Shown here: piece by piece, positions 27,951-38,640 of the stretch
Position numbering within the stretch: position 1 is the first letter of the stretch
Layout of the letters: each line of letters starts with the position of its first letter
Source of the DNA: an uncultured Oceanospirillaceae bacterium
GTDB taxonomy: Bacteria; Pseudomonadota; Gammaproteobacteria; Pseudomonadales; Balneatricaceae
Direction of reading: 5' to 3'
Length of the DNA: 64,000 nt
NCBI GenBank assembly: GCA_937138495.1
Contig: CAKZPE010000050.1
Location: forward strand, 81,563 to 145,562
Position numbers and translations under genes: made by a program
The notes under the pieces: model-generated
Told to the model about the DNA's origin: nothing
Seen by the model: the letters and a program-made list of their open reading frames with translations, nothing else
Databases searched by the model: none

Positions 27951-28994
27951 GTGGATATTCCTGCAATTGTTGGTGAGTCGTCGCTGTTGGATCAGGCGCT
28001 TGAGCGATTGAGCCTGGTGGCGCCTTTGCATAAGCCCGTGCTGGTGTTAGGGGAGCGTGGTACCGGTAAAGAATTGATGGCTCAGCGGCTGCACTACTTA
28101 TCTGAGCGTTGGGATCAGGCGTTTATAAAGCTTAATTGTGCGGCGCTCAGTGAATCTTTGTTGGAATCGGCGTTGTTTGGTCACGAAGCGGGGGCGTTTA
28201 CCGGGGCGAATAAGCAGGTAAAAGGGTGTTTTGAGCGGGCGGATGAAGGCACGTTGTTTTTGGATGAGCTTGCGACTGCTTCGTTGCGGGTGCAGGAGAA
28301 GCTTTTGCGGGCAATTGAGTATGGCGAGATTGAGCGTCTGGGCGGTCAGGAAACGCTGCAAGTAAATGTACGGGTGGTAGCCGCGACGAATGCGGACTTG
28401 CCTGCGCTGGCAGAGCGGGGTGAGTTTCGGGCGGATTTACTGGACCGATTGGCGTTTGATGTGCTTCATCTGCCGCCATTACGACTTCGGGGAGACGATG
28501 TTCTCTTATTGGCGGAAAGCTTTGCAATGGCGATGTGCCGTGAGCTTGAGCGGCCGATGTTTGCGGGGTTTTCTGCTGCTGCAGAACAGAAGTTGTTGGC
28601 CTATGCCTGGCCGGGAAATATCAGAGAATTAAAAAACGCTGTCGAGCGGAGTATTTACCGTCATCAGGATTATGAACAGCCATTAGCGGATATTGTTACG
28701 GATCCGTTTTCTTCACCCTGGGATACGGCAAGCTCGTCGCTGCAAGATAATGGTTCGCTTCAGTTTGATGATGGAGAGGTTTTTGATACGGCTGACAATG
28801 TTGCTGAGACAGGTGCTGCTGAGGGGGATATGAAGGCACAGGTTGCTAACTTTGAACAGCGGCTGATAGGTCAGGCGTTAAAGTTTAACCGTTATCAGCA
28901 AAAGCATACTGCGCAGAGTTTGGGGTTGACCTATCATCAGTTGCGGGCGTACTTGCGAAAGTATCCGCAATTGCTGGCTGACAGGGGTGTCTGA
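27951..28994 (+). CDS. pspF: Sigma54 activator PspF
   Basis: AAA+ enhancer-binding protein that drives sigma54 transcription of the psp operon and is held inactive by PspA. Walker A is GERGTGKE (about residues 34-41), the sigma54-contact loop GAFTGA is at 81-86, and the C-terminus carries a Fis-type helix-turn-helix ([18 protein letters not shown]). As in E. coli there is no N-terminal sensory domain. It is 347 residues from GTG 27951; the frame is open to a TTG at 27903 and neither start has a good ribosome-binding site, so the start is uncertain. Slightly longer than E. coli PspF because of an acidic linker before the helix-turn-helix. Confidence 0.92.
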   Translation: MDIPAIVGESSLLDQALERLSLVAPLHKPVLVLGERGTGKELMAQRLHYLSERWDQAFIKLNCAALSESLLESALFGHEAGAFTGANKQVKGCFERADEGTLFLDELATASLRVQEKLLRAIEYGEIERLGGQETLQVNVRVVAATNADLPALAERGEFRADLLDRLAFDVLHLPPLRLRGDDVLLLAESFAMAMCRELERPMFAGFSAAAEQKLLAYAWPGNIRELKNAVERSIYRHQDYEQPLADIVTDPFSSPWDTASSSLQDNGSLQFDDGEVFDTADNVAETGAAEGDMKAQVANFEQRLIGQALKFNRYQQKHTAQSLGLTYHQLRAYLRKYPQLLADRGV

Positions 28995-29022
28995 CGATTT
29001 GCTGTGAAGGGGTTTTAGATAC

Positions 29023-29051
29023 AAAAAAACGGGGCGTTTGCCCCGTTTTTT
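29023..29051. terminator. Bidirectional terminator between pspF and fabB
   Basis: Stem CGGGGC/GCCCCG with a GTTT loop, A7 before and T6 after. It can terminate pspF rightward and the fabA-fabB unit leftward. Confidence 0.92.
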
Positions 29052-29067
29052 GTTGGGTACTGTAGTC

Positions 29068-30285
29068 TTAGCTGTCCAGTTTCTGGAATACCAGTGTGGA
29101 GTTAGTGCCACCGAATCCGAAGCTGTTAGACATAACGCGTTGCAGGTCGACGTTGTCTTTACGCTCGGTAACAACTGGCAGGCCTTCAGCAGCAGGATCA
29201 AGCTCCTCTACGTTAGCGGATGCGCAGATGAATTTGTTTTCCATCATCAGCAGGCTGTAAATCGCTTCCTGTACGCCGGTGGCGCCCAGAGAGTGGCCTG
29301 TCAGAGACTTGGTGGAGCTCACGGGTGGCATGTTGTCGCCGAAGGTGGACTTCATGGCTTTCAGTTCCTGGATGTCGCCAGCAGGAGTGGAGGTGCCGTG
29401 AGAGTTGATGTAATCAATGTCGCCTTCAACGGTGCTCATTGCCTGTTCCATGCAGCGCTGCGCGCCTTCACCGGATGGGGCAACCATGTCGTAGCCATCA
29501 GATGTTGCACCGTAGCCAACCAGTTCGCCGTAGATTTTTGCACCACGTGCTTTTGCGTGTTCGTAATCTTCCAGTACCAGCATGCCGCCACCGCCAGCGA
29601 TAACGAAACCGTCACGGTTTGCGTCGTATGCGCGGGAGGCTTTTTCAGGGGTGTCGTTGTACTTGCTGGACAATGCGCCCATGGCATCGAACATTACGCT
29701 CAGAGACCAGTGAAGTTCTTCTCCGCCGCCGGCAAAAACGATGTCCTGCTTACCCAGCTGAATTTGCTCCATTGCGTTACCGATGCAGTGAGCACTGGTT
29801 GCGCAGGCAGATGTGATTGAGTAGTTTACGCCTTTGATTTTGAATGGCGTAGCCAGGCAAGCAGAAACGGTGCTGCCCATGGTGCGGGTAACGCGGTATG
29901 GGCCAACACGCCGTACGCCTTTGCTGCGCAGGATATCTGCAGTTTCAACGATGTCTGCTGAAGATGCACCGCCAGAGCCTGCAATCAGGCCTGTGCGAAC
30001 ATTCGATACCTGTTCTTCAGTCAGGCCTGCATCTTTGATAGCCTGATCCATAGAAAGGTAAGCGTATGCTGCGGCATCGCCCATGAAACGAACCAGTTTG
30101 CGGTCGATCAGGTCGCTGTAGTCCAGATCAATGCTACCGGCGACATGGCTACGGAAGCCCATTTCCTTATATTCTTCCTGGAACTTGATACCTGAACGGC
30201 CCTGTTGCAGTGAATCTAAGACGGTTTCTTTGTCTGTACCCAGACAAGAAACGATACCCATTCCGGTAACTACGACGCGTCTCAT
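29068..30285 (-). CDS. fabB: 3-oxoacyl-ACP synthase I FabB
   Basis: Elongating condensing enzyme needed for unsaturated fatty acid synthesis; it extends the cis-3-decenoyl-ACP made by FabA. The 405-residue product has the complete Cys-His-His triad: C161 in [10 protein letters not shown]296 in [11 protein letters not shown] and H331 in [12 protein letters not shown] with K326. Its length and the [12 protein letters not shown]-terminus fit FabB rather than FabF. It follows fabA by 86 bases on the same strand, the usual fabAB pair. Confidence 0.96.
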   Translation of the reverse strand: MRRVVVTGMGIVSCLGTDKETVLDSLQQGRSGIKFQEEYKEMGFRSHVAGSIDLDYSDLIDRKLVRFMGDAAAYAYLSMDQAIKDAGLTEEQVSNVRTGLIAGSGGASSADIVETADILRSKGVRRVGPYRVTRTMGSTVSACLATPFKIKGVNYSITSACATSAHCIGNAMEQIQLGKQDIVFAGGGEELHWSLSVMFDAMGALSSKYNDTPEKASRAYDANRDGFVIAGGGGMLVLEDYEHAKARGAKIYGELVGYGATSDGYDMVAPSGEGAQRCMEQAMSTVEGDIDYINSHGTSTPAGDIQELKAMKSTFGDNMPPVSSTKSLTGHSLGATGVQEAIYSLLMMENKFICASANVEELDPAAEGLPVVTERKDNVDLQRVMSNSFGFGGTNSTLVFQKLDS

Positions 30286-30371
30286 AGGATGCCTCTCTGT
30301 ATTACTCGTAAATTGTTTTTAGCCCGCCTTTATGTAAAGGCAGGCTGTGAAGAGTTGCTGGTGATCTGCAA

Positions 30372-30887
30372 TCAGAAATTATCGGTAGACGTGAACAGAC
30401 CTACGCGCAGGTCGGTAGCGCTGTAGATGTCGCGCCCGTCAACTGAAACAGTACCGTCAGCAATGCCCATAACCAGTTTGCGTTCAATGACGCGCTTCAG
30501 GTCGATGGTGTAAGTAACTTTTTTAGCTGTTGGCAGAATCTGGCCGGTGAATTTTACTTCGCCTGATCCCAGTGCGCGACCGCGCCCCAGGTTGCCACGC
30601 CAGCCCAGGTAGAAGCCAACCAGCTGCCACATGGCGTCAAGGCCCAGGCAGCCAGGCATTACCGGGTCGGTTGGGAAGTGGCATTGAAAGAACCACAGGT
30701 CCGGATGAATATCGAGTTCAGCAATGATTTGGCCTTTGCCGTATTTGCCGCCTTCGGAGCTGATATTGATGATGCGATCCATCATCAGCATGTTGTCAAT
30801 CGGGAGTCGGGCGTTACCTGGGCCGAACATCTCACCGTGACCACATGACAGCAGTTCATCACGGTTAAAAGAAGAAGGTTTAGTCAT
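30372..30887 (-). CDS. fabA: 3-hydroxydecanoyl-ACP dehydratase/isomerase FabA
   Basis: Dehydrates 3-hydroxydecanoyl-ACP and isomerises trans-2- to cis-3-decenoyl-ACP, introducing the double bond of anaerobic unsaturated fatty acid synthesis. The 171-residue product has H70 ([14 protein letters not shown]) and D84 ([13 protein letters not shown]) at the catalytic positions known from E. coli. Together with fabB it shows that the organism makes unsaturated fatty acids without oxygen, in addition to the desaturase-type gene at 14431. Confidence 0.97.
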   Translation of the reverse strand: MTKPSSFNRDELLSCGHGEMFGPGNARLPIDNMLMMDRIINISSEGGKYGKGQIIAELDIHPDLWFFQCHFPTDPVMPGCLGLDAMWQLVGFYLGWRGNLGRGRALGSGEVKFTGQILPTAKKVTYTIDLKRVIERKLVMGIADGTVSVDGRDIYSATDLRVGLFTSTDNF

Positions 30888-31056
30888 TTGAACTGTAGAT
30901 CCGTAAATTGAAGCTAAAATATCGGCTGATTATACCGGCTAAACTCGCCAGTATCACGGGTTGAATTGCAATAATCAGTATTATTGCTGTTGTGCAGCAT
31001 AAATGAGAATTATTATTGCAATTAGGTGTTTGCCTGCGGTGTCTGTCAGAGGGTAC

Positions 31057-31080
31057 AGGCCTTCTGTGACAGAAGGCCTT
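31057..31080 (-). terminator. Hairpin after ispB, possible terminator
   Basis: Ten-base inverted repeat AGGCCTTCTG/AGAAGGCCTT just beyond the ispB stop. It lacks a T-tract on the minus strand, so it may protect the mRNA end or act with Rho rather than terminate alone. Confidence 0.4.
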
Positions 31081-31088
31081 ATATGTGA

Positions 31089-32057
31089 TCAGCTCTTGCG
31101 TTTGACGGCAAGGTCTGCCAACTGAATCATAGTTGCCTTGAAAGAAGTGTCTGGCAGGGGGGGCAGTGCAGCAATTGCCTGATCTGCCTGCTGATATGCC
31201 TGGCTGCGGGCGTATTCTATCGCACCGGTGGCGTGGACGATGTCCAGTACCGGTTGCAGATCATCCAGGCCGCCTTTGCGGATGGCTTTTCGAATCAGTT
31301 TGCGCTGTTCGTCAGTGCCTTCTCGCATCGCGTGAATCAGTGGCAGTGTTGCTTTGCCTTCGGCCAGGTCGTCGCCGACGTTTTTGCCCATTTCCTCTGC
31401 GGTGCTCAGGTAGTCCATCACGTCATCGATAATCTGGAAGGCGATGCCGATATGGCGGCCAAACAGGCGAAGGGCTTCCTGCTGCTCTTTATCTGCGCCG
31501 GCAAGGATAGCGCCTGATTCTGTCGCAGCTTCAAACAGCATGGCCGTTTTACCCAGAATAACCTGCATGTAGGCGTCTTCTGTGGTGTCCGGGTTTTTAG
31601 CATTCAGTAGCTGCAGTACTTCGCCTTCAGCGATGATGTTGGTGGCATCGGAAATGACTTTCATGATTTCCATGCTGTTCAGTTCGACCATGATCTGAAA
31701 AGCGCGTGAGTACAGGAAATCACCAACCAGAACGCTGGGGGCATTACCCCATTTTGCGTTTGCAGTAGAGTTGCCGCGGCGCAGGTCGGAATTGTCAACG
31801 ACATCATCGTGCAGCAGGGTCGCTGTGTGGATGAATTCAATGACCGCAGCCAGTGAAATATGCTGTTCGCCCTTGTAGTTGGCGGCATTGGCTGCCAGTA
31901 ATACAAGTAATGGACGAATTCGCTTGCCACCGCTTTCTACAATGTAGTGCCCAATCTTTTCGACCAGCGGAACACCCGAGTGCAAGTGGTTGATTATGTA
32001 GTCATTTACCGCTTCAAACTGCGGTTCAATAAGAGGGTTTAGCTGATGTGGCTGCAT
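31089..32057 (-). CDS. ispB: Octaprenyl diphosphate synthase IspB
   Basis: Trans-prenyltransferase that makes the side chain of ubiquinone and menaquinone from farnesyl diphosphate and isopentenyl diphosphate. The 322-residue protein has both aspartate-rich motifs, DDVVD (84-88) and DDVMD (210-214), plus GGKRIRP and the GKTAMLFEAA segment. Small residues ahead of the first motif leave room for a long product; exact chain length is uncertain. Divergent from rplU, the usual arrangement. Confidence 0.95.
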   Translation of the reverse strand: MQPHQLNPLIEPQFEAVNDYIINHLHSGVPLVEKIGHYIVESGGKRIRPLLVLLAANAANYKGEQHISLAAVIEFIHTATLLHDDVVDNSDLRRGNSTANAKWGNAPSVLVGDFLYSRAFQIMVELNSMEIMKVISDATNIIAEGEVLQLLNAKNPDTTEDAYMQVILGKTAMLFEAATESGAILAGADKEQQEALRLFGRHIGIAFQIIDDVMDYLSTAEEMGKNVGDDLAEGKATLPLIHAMREGTDEQRKLIRKAIRKGGLDDLQPVLDIVHATGAIEYARSQAYQQADQAIAALPPLPDTSFKATMIQLADLAVKRKS

Positions 32058-32151
32058 GTCGCATAATATTATTGATACGGAAGTTAGGCCAGCATGCTAG
32101 GGGGGTTGAATAGCAGTGTCAAGAAAAGCCTCAGGCTAAGCGGTATTGGGC

Positions 32152-32180
32152 TTGTGGTTGTTGGTTGACTTGTATATAAT
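32152..32180 (+). promoter_or_regulatory. Putative promoter of rplU-rpmA
   Basis: A perfect TATAAT at 32175-32180, with TTGTGG at 32152-32157 and a 17-base spacer. It leaves a leader of about 97 bases before rplU. Confidence 0.55.
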
Positions 32181-32284
32181 CTCGCGCCCTAACCCATCCA
32201 AATTCGCTCCCTATTATATGGCGCTGCCATTAGAAATAGGCTTCTTACAACAGTAGCAGGGCGGGTTTTAAACCGGAGAAAGAA

Positions 32285-32596
32285 ATGTACGCAGTAATCG
32301 TGAGCGGCGGTAAGCAATACCGTGTTCAAGAAGGTCAGACGCTGAAAGTTGAAAAGTTGCACGCTGAAGCAGGTGCTAACGTTGAATTCGATCGCGTTTT
32401 ACTGGTAGCAGATGGCGACGACGTTAAAATCGGCGCTCCAGTTGTAGCTGGTGCTAAAGTTGTTGGTGAGATTGTTGATCACGGCCGCGCTAAGAAAGTT
32501 CATATCATGAAGTTCAAGCGTCGTAAGCATCACATGAAGCAGATGGGTCACCGTCAGCACTTCACCGAAGTTAAAATTACTGGCATCAACGCCTAA
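32285..32596 (+). CDS. rplU: 50S ribosomal protein L21
   Basis: Component of the large ribosomal subunit that binds 23S rRNA. The 103-residue product begins [14 protein letters not shown], contains [20 protein letters not shown] and ends KITGINA, as in the bacterial family. It has a CCGGAGAAAGAA ribosome-binding region and is followed 23 bases later by rpmA. Confidence 0.98.
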   Translation: MYAVIVSGGKQYRVQEGQTLKVEKLHAEAGANVEFDRVLLVADGDDVKIGAPVVAGAKVVGEIVDHGRAKKVHIMKFKRRKHHMKQMGHRQHFTEVKITGINA

Positions 32597-32619
32597 TAAC
32601 CTGGATAGGAGACTGACAG

Positions 32620-32877
32620 ATGGCTCATAAGAAGGCAGCAGGTAGTACGCGTAACGGTCGCGATTCCGAGTCGAAACGCTTAGGTGTTAAGCGTTACGGT
32701 GGTCAGGTTGTTGCGGCTGGTAACATCCTGGTTCGTCAGCGCGGTACTAAGTTCCACGCTGGTGAAAACGTAGGTATCGGCAAAGACCACACTCTGTTCG
32801 CAAAAGCAGACGGTGTTGTGAAATTTGTTGTTAAAGGCCCGCAAAAGCGTAAGTACATCACGATCGAAACCGCTTAA
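32620..32877 (+). CDS. rpmA: 50S ribosomal protein L27
   Basis: Large-subunit protein whose N-terminus reaches the peptidyl-transferase centre. The 85-residue product starts [19 protein letters not shown] and contains [20 protein letters not shown], the standard family sequence. There is no N-terminal cleavable extension of the Firmicutes kind. Followed by a strong terminator. Confidence 0.98.
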   Translation: MAHKKAAGSTRNGRDSESKRLGVKRYGGQVVAAGNILVRQRGTKFHAGENVGIGKDHTLFAKADGVVKFVVKGPQKRKYITIETA

Positions 32878-32898
32878 TCGAGCTTTAAACGTATTTAA

Positions 32899-32927
32899 AA
32901 AGCTCCGCCGCGGCGGGGCTTTTTTTA
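32899..32927 (+). terminator. Rho-independent terminator after rpmA
   Basis: GC-rich stem AGCTCCGCC/GGCGGGGCT with a very short loop, followed by T6. It ends the rplU-rpmA transcript. Confidence 0.9.
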
Positions 32928-33081
32928 TGTCTTGTGTGTATGGACAGAGAATTGGCTGCTTAACAGGGAAGGTGGCAGTATTTTGTAATTATGATGTCTG
33001 ATGGCGTGCTGTTGAAAGGGTTTCCGAGGAAGTGTTTTCAACAGTGAGTTAAGAGACATCCGATCCTGAACGGAGGGGTGA

Positions 33082-34287
<1,206 letters not shown>

Positions 34288-35415
34288 ATGGTGAGCGAAG
34301 CGCGCAGCAAGCTTGGTAAAACCCGTCGTTGGGTTGTGAAAATAGGCAGTGCTCTGCTGACTAACGACGGTGAAGGACTTGATCAGGCGGCGATTTCCCG
34401 CTGGGTTGATCAGTTGGCGCAGTTGAAACGCGACGGTGTGGAGATTGTGCTGGTTTCATCCGGTTCAATAGCTGAGGGTATGACCCGGCTGGGCTGGCCC
34501 GACCGTCCTCATGAGGTGTATAAGCTTCAGGCAGCGGCAGCGGTTGGTCAGATGGGGTTGGTTCAGGCGTATGAGTCGAACTTTCAGCGTCACGGTACAC
34601 ACGCCGCGCAGGTGTTGCTGACCCATGAAGATCATTCGAACCGTAAGCGTTATCTGAATGCTCAGGCGACTTTGAGAACCCTGATTTCGATGGGTGTTGT
34701 ACCGGTGGTGAATGAGAATGACACTGTGGTCACAAAGGAAATCCGGTTCGGTGATAATGATACGCTGGGTGCGCTGGTCGCTAACCTGGTTGAGGCAGAT
34801 GCGCTGATACTGCTGACTGATCAGAAGGGTTTGTTTACGGCTGATCCCCGTCACGATCCTGCTGCAACGCTTATCTCTGAGGCGCGTTCCGGCGATCAAT
34901 CCCTTGAAGCAATGGCGGGTGATGGCGGTAAGCTGGGGCGTGGTGGTATGGCCACCAAGGTTCGGGCGGCTAAGTTGGCAGCCCGTTCCGGTGCTTTGAC
35001 GGTGATTGCCAGTGGGCGCGAAGATGATGTTCTTTTGCGTCTGAAAGCGGCGGAGGATTTGGGGACGTTGCTGGTCCCGGAGCAGACGCCGATGGCGGCC
35101 CGTAAGCAGTGGATTGCCGGGCATTTGCAGGCGCGGGGTATTCTGACGCTGGATGCGGGTGCGGTTAAAGCGCTTGTGTCAGGGGGTAAGAGTTTATTGC
35201 CTGCCGGAGTAAGAGCGGTTGAGGGGGAGTTTTCCCGTGGTGAAATGGTGGTTCTTGTCGATGAGTCGGGCATGGTGATGGCGCGTGGTTTGGTGAACTA
35301 CGGCATTGAGGATGCGGTCAGGATTATCGGTAAGCCGAGCAGCGAGATTGTAGGTGTGCTTGGGTTTATGGGTGAAGAAGAGTTGGTTCACCGGGATAAT
35401 CTGGTCTTGGCCTGA
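34288..35415 (+). CDS. proB: Glutamate 5-kinase ProB
   Basis: First enzyme of proline synthesis, phosphorylating glutamate to gamma-glutamyl phosphate; usually feedback-inhibited by proline. The 375-residue product has an amino-acid kinase domain ([60 protein letters not shown]) and a C-terminal PUA domain ([20 protein letters not shown]). Its ATG comes directly after the obgE stop, so the two are co-transcribed. proA is not in the window. Confidence 0.96.
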   Translation: MVSEARSKLGKTRRWVVKIGSALLTNDGEGLDQAAISRWVDQLAQLKRDGVEIVLVSSGSIAEGMTRLGWPDRPHEVYKLQAAAAVGQMGLVQAYESNFQRHGTHAAQVLLTHEDHSNRKRYLNAQATLRTLISMGVVPVVNENDTVVTKEIRFGDNDTLGALVANLVEADALILLTDQKGLFTADPRHDPAATLISEARSGDQSLEAMAGDGGKLGRGGMATKVRAAKLAARSGALTVIASGREDDVLLRLKAAEDLGTLLVPEQTPMAARKQWIAGHLQARGILTLDAGAVKALVSGGKSLLPAGVRAVEGEFSRGEMVVLVDESGMVMARGLVNYGIEDAVRIIGKPSSEIVGVLGFMGEEELVHRDNLVLA

Positions 35416-35450
35416 TGTATTTGTAATTCTCTGCTGTAAATAGCAGGCAT

Positions 35451-35478
35451 AAAAAAACCGGCAAAAGCCGGTTTTTTT
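35451..35478. terminator. Bidirectional terminator between proB and rpsT
   Basis: Stem CCGGC/GCCGG with an AAAA loop, A7 on one side and T7 on the other; serves the convergent proB and rpsT genes. Confidence 0.92.
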
Positions 35479-35495
35479 GAATGCGTCAAAAGCGC

Positions 35496-35762
35496 TTATG
35501 CAGCCAGCAACTTAATGCGGGCGTTCAGGCGGCTCTTGTTACGTGCAACCTGGTTCTTATTGAACAGGCCTTTGTTTACTGCGCTGTCCATAATTGGCTG
35601 AGCAGTAACGAAAGCAGTAGTTGCAGCAGCGTGATCGCCAGATTCGATAGCTGCAGTTACTTTCTTAACGTAGGTGCGAACCATGGAACGCAGGCTAGCG
35701 TTATGTTGACGGCGCTTCTCAGCTTGACGAGCGCGTTTGCGGGATCCTGCGGAATTTGCCAC
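35496..35762 (-). CDS. rpsT: 30S ribosomal protein S20
   Basis: Small, highly basic 16S rRNA-binding protein of the small subunit. The 88-residue product begins MANSAGSRKRARQAEKRRQHN and contains NKGLFNKNQVARNKSRLN, typical of S20. Divergent from murJ. Confidence 0.97.
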   Translation of the reverse strand: MANSAGSRKRARQAEKRRQHNASLRSMVRTYVKKVTAAIESGDHAAATTAFVTAQPIMDSAVNKGLFNKNQVARNKSRLNARIKLLAA

Positions 35763-35949
35763 GATCCGACTCCTTTAATATATAAATTCAAATTACCCGG
35801 CAAATTACCCTGCTAAAAGGGCGGTGCCGGCATCGTTTTTTGAGACGCGAAATTATTCCTGTTTGTGGGGCGTCTGTCAATAAATGCAGCAATTTAATTA
35901 TTGAGACGTTATCATCGGACGAAAATTTTTGACTCAGCAGGATTAAAAC

Positions 35950-37530
35950 TTGAGTAGCAGCAAGGAAAAGCAGGATTCAGCCGTGCAGAAAAGTACCTCG
36001 CCAGGTCTGTTGCGCTCCAGTGCAGTGGTGGGTGTGATGACGATGCTGTCCCGCGTGCTCGGGTTGGCGCGCGATGTGGTGGTGGCGAACTTTTTCGGCG
36101 CAGGCAGCGGTGCAGATGCTTTTTTTGTTGCCTTTAAAATTCCGAATTTCTTACGGCGGTTATTTGCTGAGGGTGCGTTTTCACAGGCATTTGTCCCTGT
36201 GCTTTCTGAATACCGCTCGCAACAGGATAAGGCTGCCGTAAAAGCGCTGGTTGACCGGGTGACAGGTACGCTTGGGGTTGTGCTGCTGCTGGTGACTGCG
36301 CTGGGGGTCTTGGGTGCGCCGCTACTGGCAATGGTGTTCGCGCCGGGGTTCTATTTGCAGGGCGGGGAGCGTTACGATCTGGTCGTCGATATGTTGCGTC
36401 TGACCTTTCCGTATTTGCTGTTGATTTCATTAACCGCGCTGGCAGGCAGTGTGCTTAACAGTTATGAGCGTTTTGCGGTGCCGGCTTTTACGCCGGTGTT
36501 GCTGAATTTATCTCTGATAGGCGCGGCGATCTGGTTGCAACCGGTGTTTGATCAGCCGGTCATGGCGCTGGCATTGGGTGTATTGATTGCCGGTTGTGCG
36601 CAGTTATTGTTCCAGATGCCGTTTTTGTGGCGCTTACAGTTATTACCACGGCCCCGAATAGACCGGCAGCACGAAGGTGTTAAGCGAATCATGGTGTTGA
36701 TGATTCCGGCGTTGTTTGGCGTGTCGGTTAGCCAGATTAACCTGCTGCTGGATACCTTGCTGGCGTCCTTTCTGCAAACTGGCAGTGTTTCCTGGCTATA
36801 TTACTCAGACCGTCTGGCTGAGTTGCCCCTGGGTGTATTTGGTATAGCCATTGCGACGGTTATTTTACCGAGCCTGTCCCGAAAGCATGCTGAGAAGTCT
36901 ACTGAGCACTTTGCTAAAACGCTGGATTGGGCGATGCGGATGGTGCTGTTGATAGGTGTGCCTGCTGCTTTGGCGCTGCTGGTGCTGGCGGAGCCGCTTA
37001 TAGCGACACTGTTTCATTACGGGGAAATGCAGGACCGGGATGTCATTATGGCGGCGATGAGTTTGCGTGCTTATGCCTGTGGTCTGATTGCTTTCATGCT
37101 GATCAAGGTATTGGCACCCGGGTATTTCTCCCGACAGGATACCAAAACGCCAGTACGTATCGGGATCATTGCGATGGTGGTAAATATGGCGCTCAATCTG
37201 GCGCTGATAGGCCCGCTTGATCACGTGGGGCTGGCGCTGGCAACGACGTTGTCGGCCTTCCTGAATGCAGGTTTGCTGCTGAGAGGTCTGCGCCGTGAAG
37301 GAGTGTTCGTCTGGCAGGCTGGCTGGGGGGGTATGCTGGCGCGTATCCTGCTGGCAAATGGTTTAATGCTTGGGTTGCTTTACTGGCTGGTTGCAGACGG
37401 GGCTCTGTGGCTGGAGTACTCGATGTGGCAACGGGTTGGTGAGATGGTTATGCTGGTCGGGCTGGGTGTGGCGGTGTATTTGGCTACACTGGTGGCAACC
37501 GGGTTAAGAGTGCGTCATTTACGGCCCTGA
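35950..37530 (+). CDS. murJ: Lipid II flippase MurJ
   Basis: Moves lipid II across the inner membrane for peptidoglycan synthesis. The 526-residue MATE/MOP-type membrane protein has about 14 hydrophobic helices; SRVLGLARDVVVANFFGAG, KIPNFLRRLFAEGAFSQAFVP and the LGVFGIAIATVILPSLSR segment are MurJ signatures. The start is TTG 35950, with AGGA seven bases upstream; no ATG is available before the first helix. Divergent from rpsT and followed by ribF, the same order as in pseudomonads. Confidence 0.95.
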   Translation: MSSSKEKQDSAVQKSTSPGLLRSSAVVGVMTMLSRVLGLARDVVVANFFGAGSGADAFFVAFKIPNFLRRLFAEGAFSQAFVPVLSEYRSQQDKAAVKALVDRVTGTLGVVLLLVTALGVLGAPLLAMVFAPGFYLQGGERYDLVVDMLRLTFPYLLLISLTALAGSVLNSYERFAVPAFTPVLLNLSLIGAAIWLQPVFDQPVMALALGVLIAGCAQLLFQMPFLWRLQLLPRPRIDRQHEGVKRIMVLMIPALFGVSVSQINLLLDTLLASFLQTGSVSWLYYSDRLAELPLGVFGIAIATVILPSLSRKHAEKSTEHFAKTLDWAMRMVLLIGVPAALALLVLAEPLIATLFHYGEMQDRDVIMAAMSLRAYACGLIAFMLIKVLAPGYFSRQDTKTPVRIGIIAMVVNMALNLALIGPLDHVGLALATTLSAFLNAGLLLRGLRREGVFVWQAGWGGMLARILLANGLMLGLLYWLVADGALWLEYSMWQRVGEMVMLVGLGVAVYLATLVATGLRVRHLRP

Positions 37531-37583
37531 AAATGCCGAAAAAATAGTCAGCGGGCGGAGTACTCCGGGGCGGCTATCTGGGG

Positions 37584-37589
37584 TATAAT
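37584..37589 (+). promoter_or_regulatory. Possible -10 element upstream of ribF
   Basis: TATAAT lies 42 bases before the ribF start; no good -35 hexamer is visible. The downstream ribF-ileS-lspA-fkpB genes are closely spaced and could share this promoter. Confidence 0.35.
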
Positions 37590-37631
37590 TCCGCGCTGAT
37601 TTTTTTGCTACTGATGAGTTGATCGCTGTTT

Positions 37632-38564
37632 ATGGAACTGATTCGAGGCCTGCACAATCTCCGTGATACGCACCGTGACTGCGTCGCGACGATTGGTAAT
37701 TTTGACGGTGTTCATTTGGGACACCGTCAGGTATTGGGCCAGTTACAGCGTAAAGCTGCTGAGTTACAGCTGCCGTCAGTAGTTATTATTTTTGAGCCTC
37801 AGCCGCAGGAGTTTTTCTGTGGCGATAAAGCGTTACCCCGTGTGACCCGCTTTGGGGAAAAAGTACGTCTGCTGGAACAACAGGGTGTCGACCGGGTTGT
37901 GTGCCTGACGTTCAATGAGCGCTTACGGGCGATGACCGCGGAAGCCTTTGTGCAGCAATTGTTGCTTAACGGTCTGGCAATTAAGCATCTGGTGGTCGGT
38001 GATGATTTCCGTTTCGGGTGTGACCGCGCGGGTGATTATCAGATGCTTTGCCAAAGCGGCACTAAACATGGCTTCAGTGTTGAAAATACCGCGACCTTTG
38101 ATGTGGATGGCGAACGGGTTAGCAGTACCCGTATTCGTAAAGCACTGGCGGACAATCAGCTGGCGCTGAGTAGCCGGTTGTTGGGCCGCAACTATCGTGT
38201 CACCGGGCGTGTGATGCATGGTCAGGCGTTGGGGCGGCAACTGGGTGTGCCAACTGCCAATGTGCGGATGCACCGCTTTCCGTGTCCTTTGCGCGGGGTG
38301 TATGCCGTGAATGCCCACCTGGGCGATGGTCAGGTAATGCATGGCGTTTGCAATGTGGGTATGCGGCCGACAGTAAATGGCACTAAGCCGGTACTTGAAG
38401 CGCACCTGTTTGATTTTTCAGGTGACCTTTATGGTCAGTTACTGAGCGTTGAATTTAAGCATTTCATCCGTGGCGAACAAAAGTTTGATGGCCTGGATGC
38501 ACTGAAAATACAGATTTTTGCAGATATTGATGCTGCCCACGCATTTTTTGCAGGCAGTCATTAA
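37632..38564 (+). CDS. ribF: Bifunctional riboflavin kinase/FAD synthetase RibF
   Basis: Makes FMN from riboflavin and then FAD. In the 310-residue protein the N-terminal adenylyltransferase half has TIGNFDGVHLGHRQVL and VVGDDFRFGCDRAGD, and VSSTRIRKAL ends it. The C-terminal kinase half has GRVMHGQALGRQLGVPTANV and GVCNVGMRPTVNG. Followed 76 bases later by ileS. Confidence 0.96.
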   Translation: MELIRGLHNLRDTHRDCVATIGNFDGVHLGHRQVLGQLQRKAAELQLPSVVIIFEPQPQEFFCGDKALPRVTRFGEKVRLLEQQGVDRVVCLTFNERLRAMTAEAFVQQLLLNGLAIKHLVVGDDFRFGCDRAGDYQMLCQSGTKHGFSVENTATFDVDGERVSSTRIRKALADNQLALSSRLLGRNYRVTGRVMHGQALGRQLGVPTANVRMHRFPCPLRGVYAVNAHLGDGQVMHGVCNVGMRPTVNGTKPVLEAHLFDFSGDLYGQLLSVEFKHFIRGEQKFDGLDALKIQIFADIDAAHAFFAGSH

Positions 38565-38640
38565 AAACGAATTAACAGATATCTTATTCAGGCCGTGAGC
38601 GTCTGACGAGAATAAACAGAGATCCAGAAGCGATACCACG

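Noticed and set aside
35481..35816. Plus-strand frame opposite rpsT
   Set aside because: Antisense to the certain ribosomal protein S20 gene and begins in the terminator.
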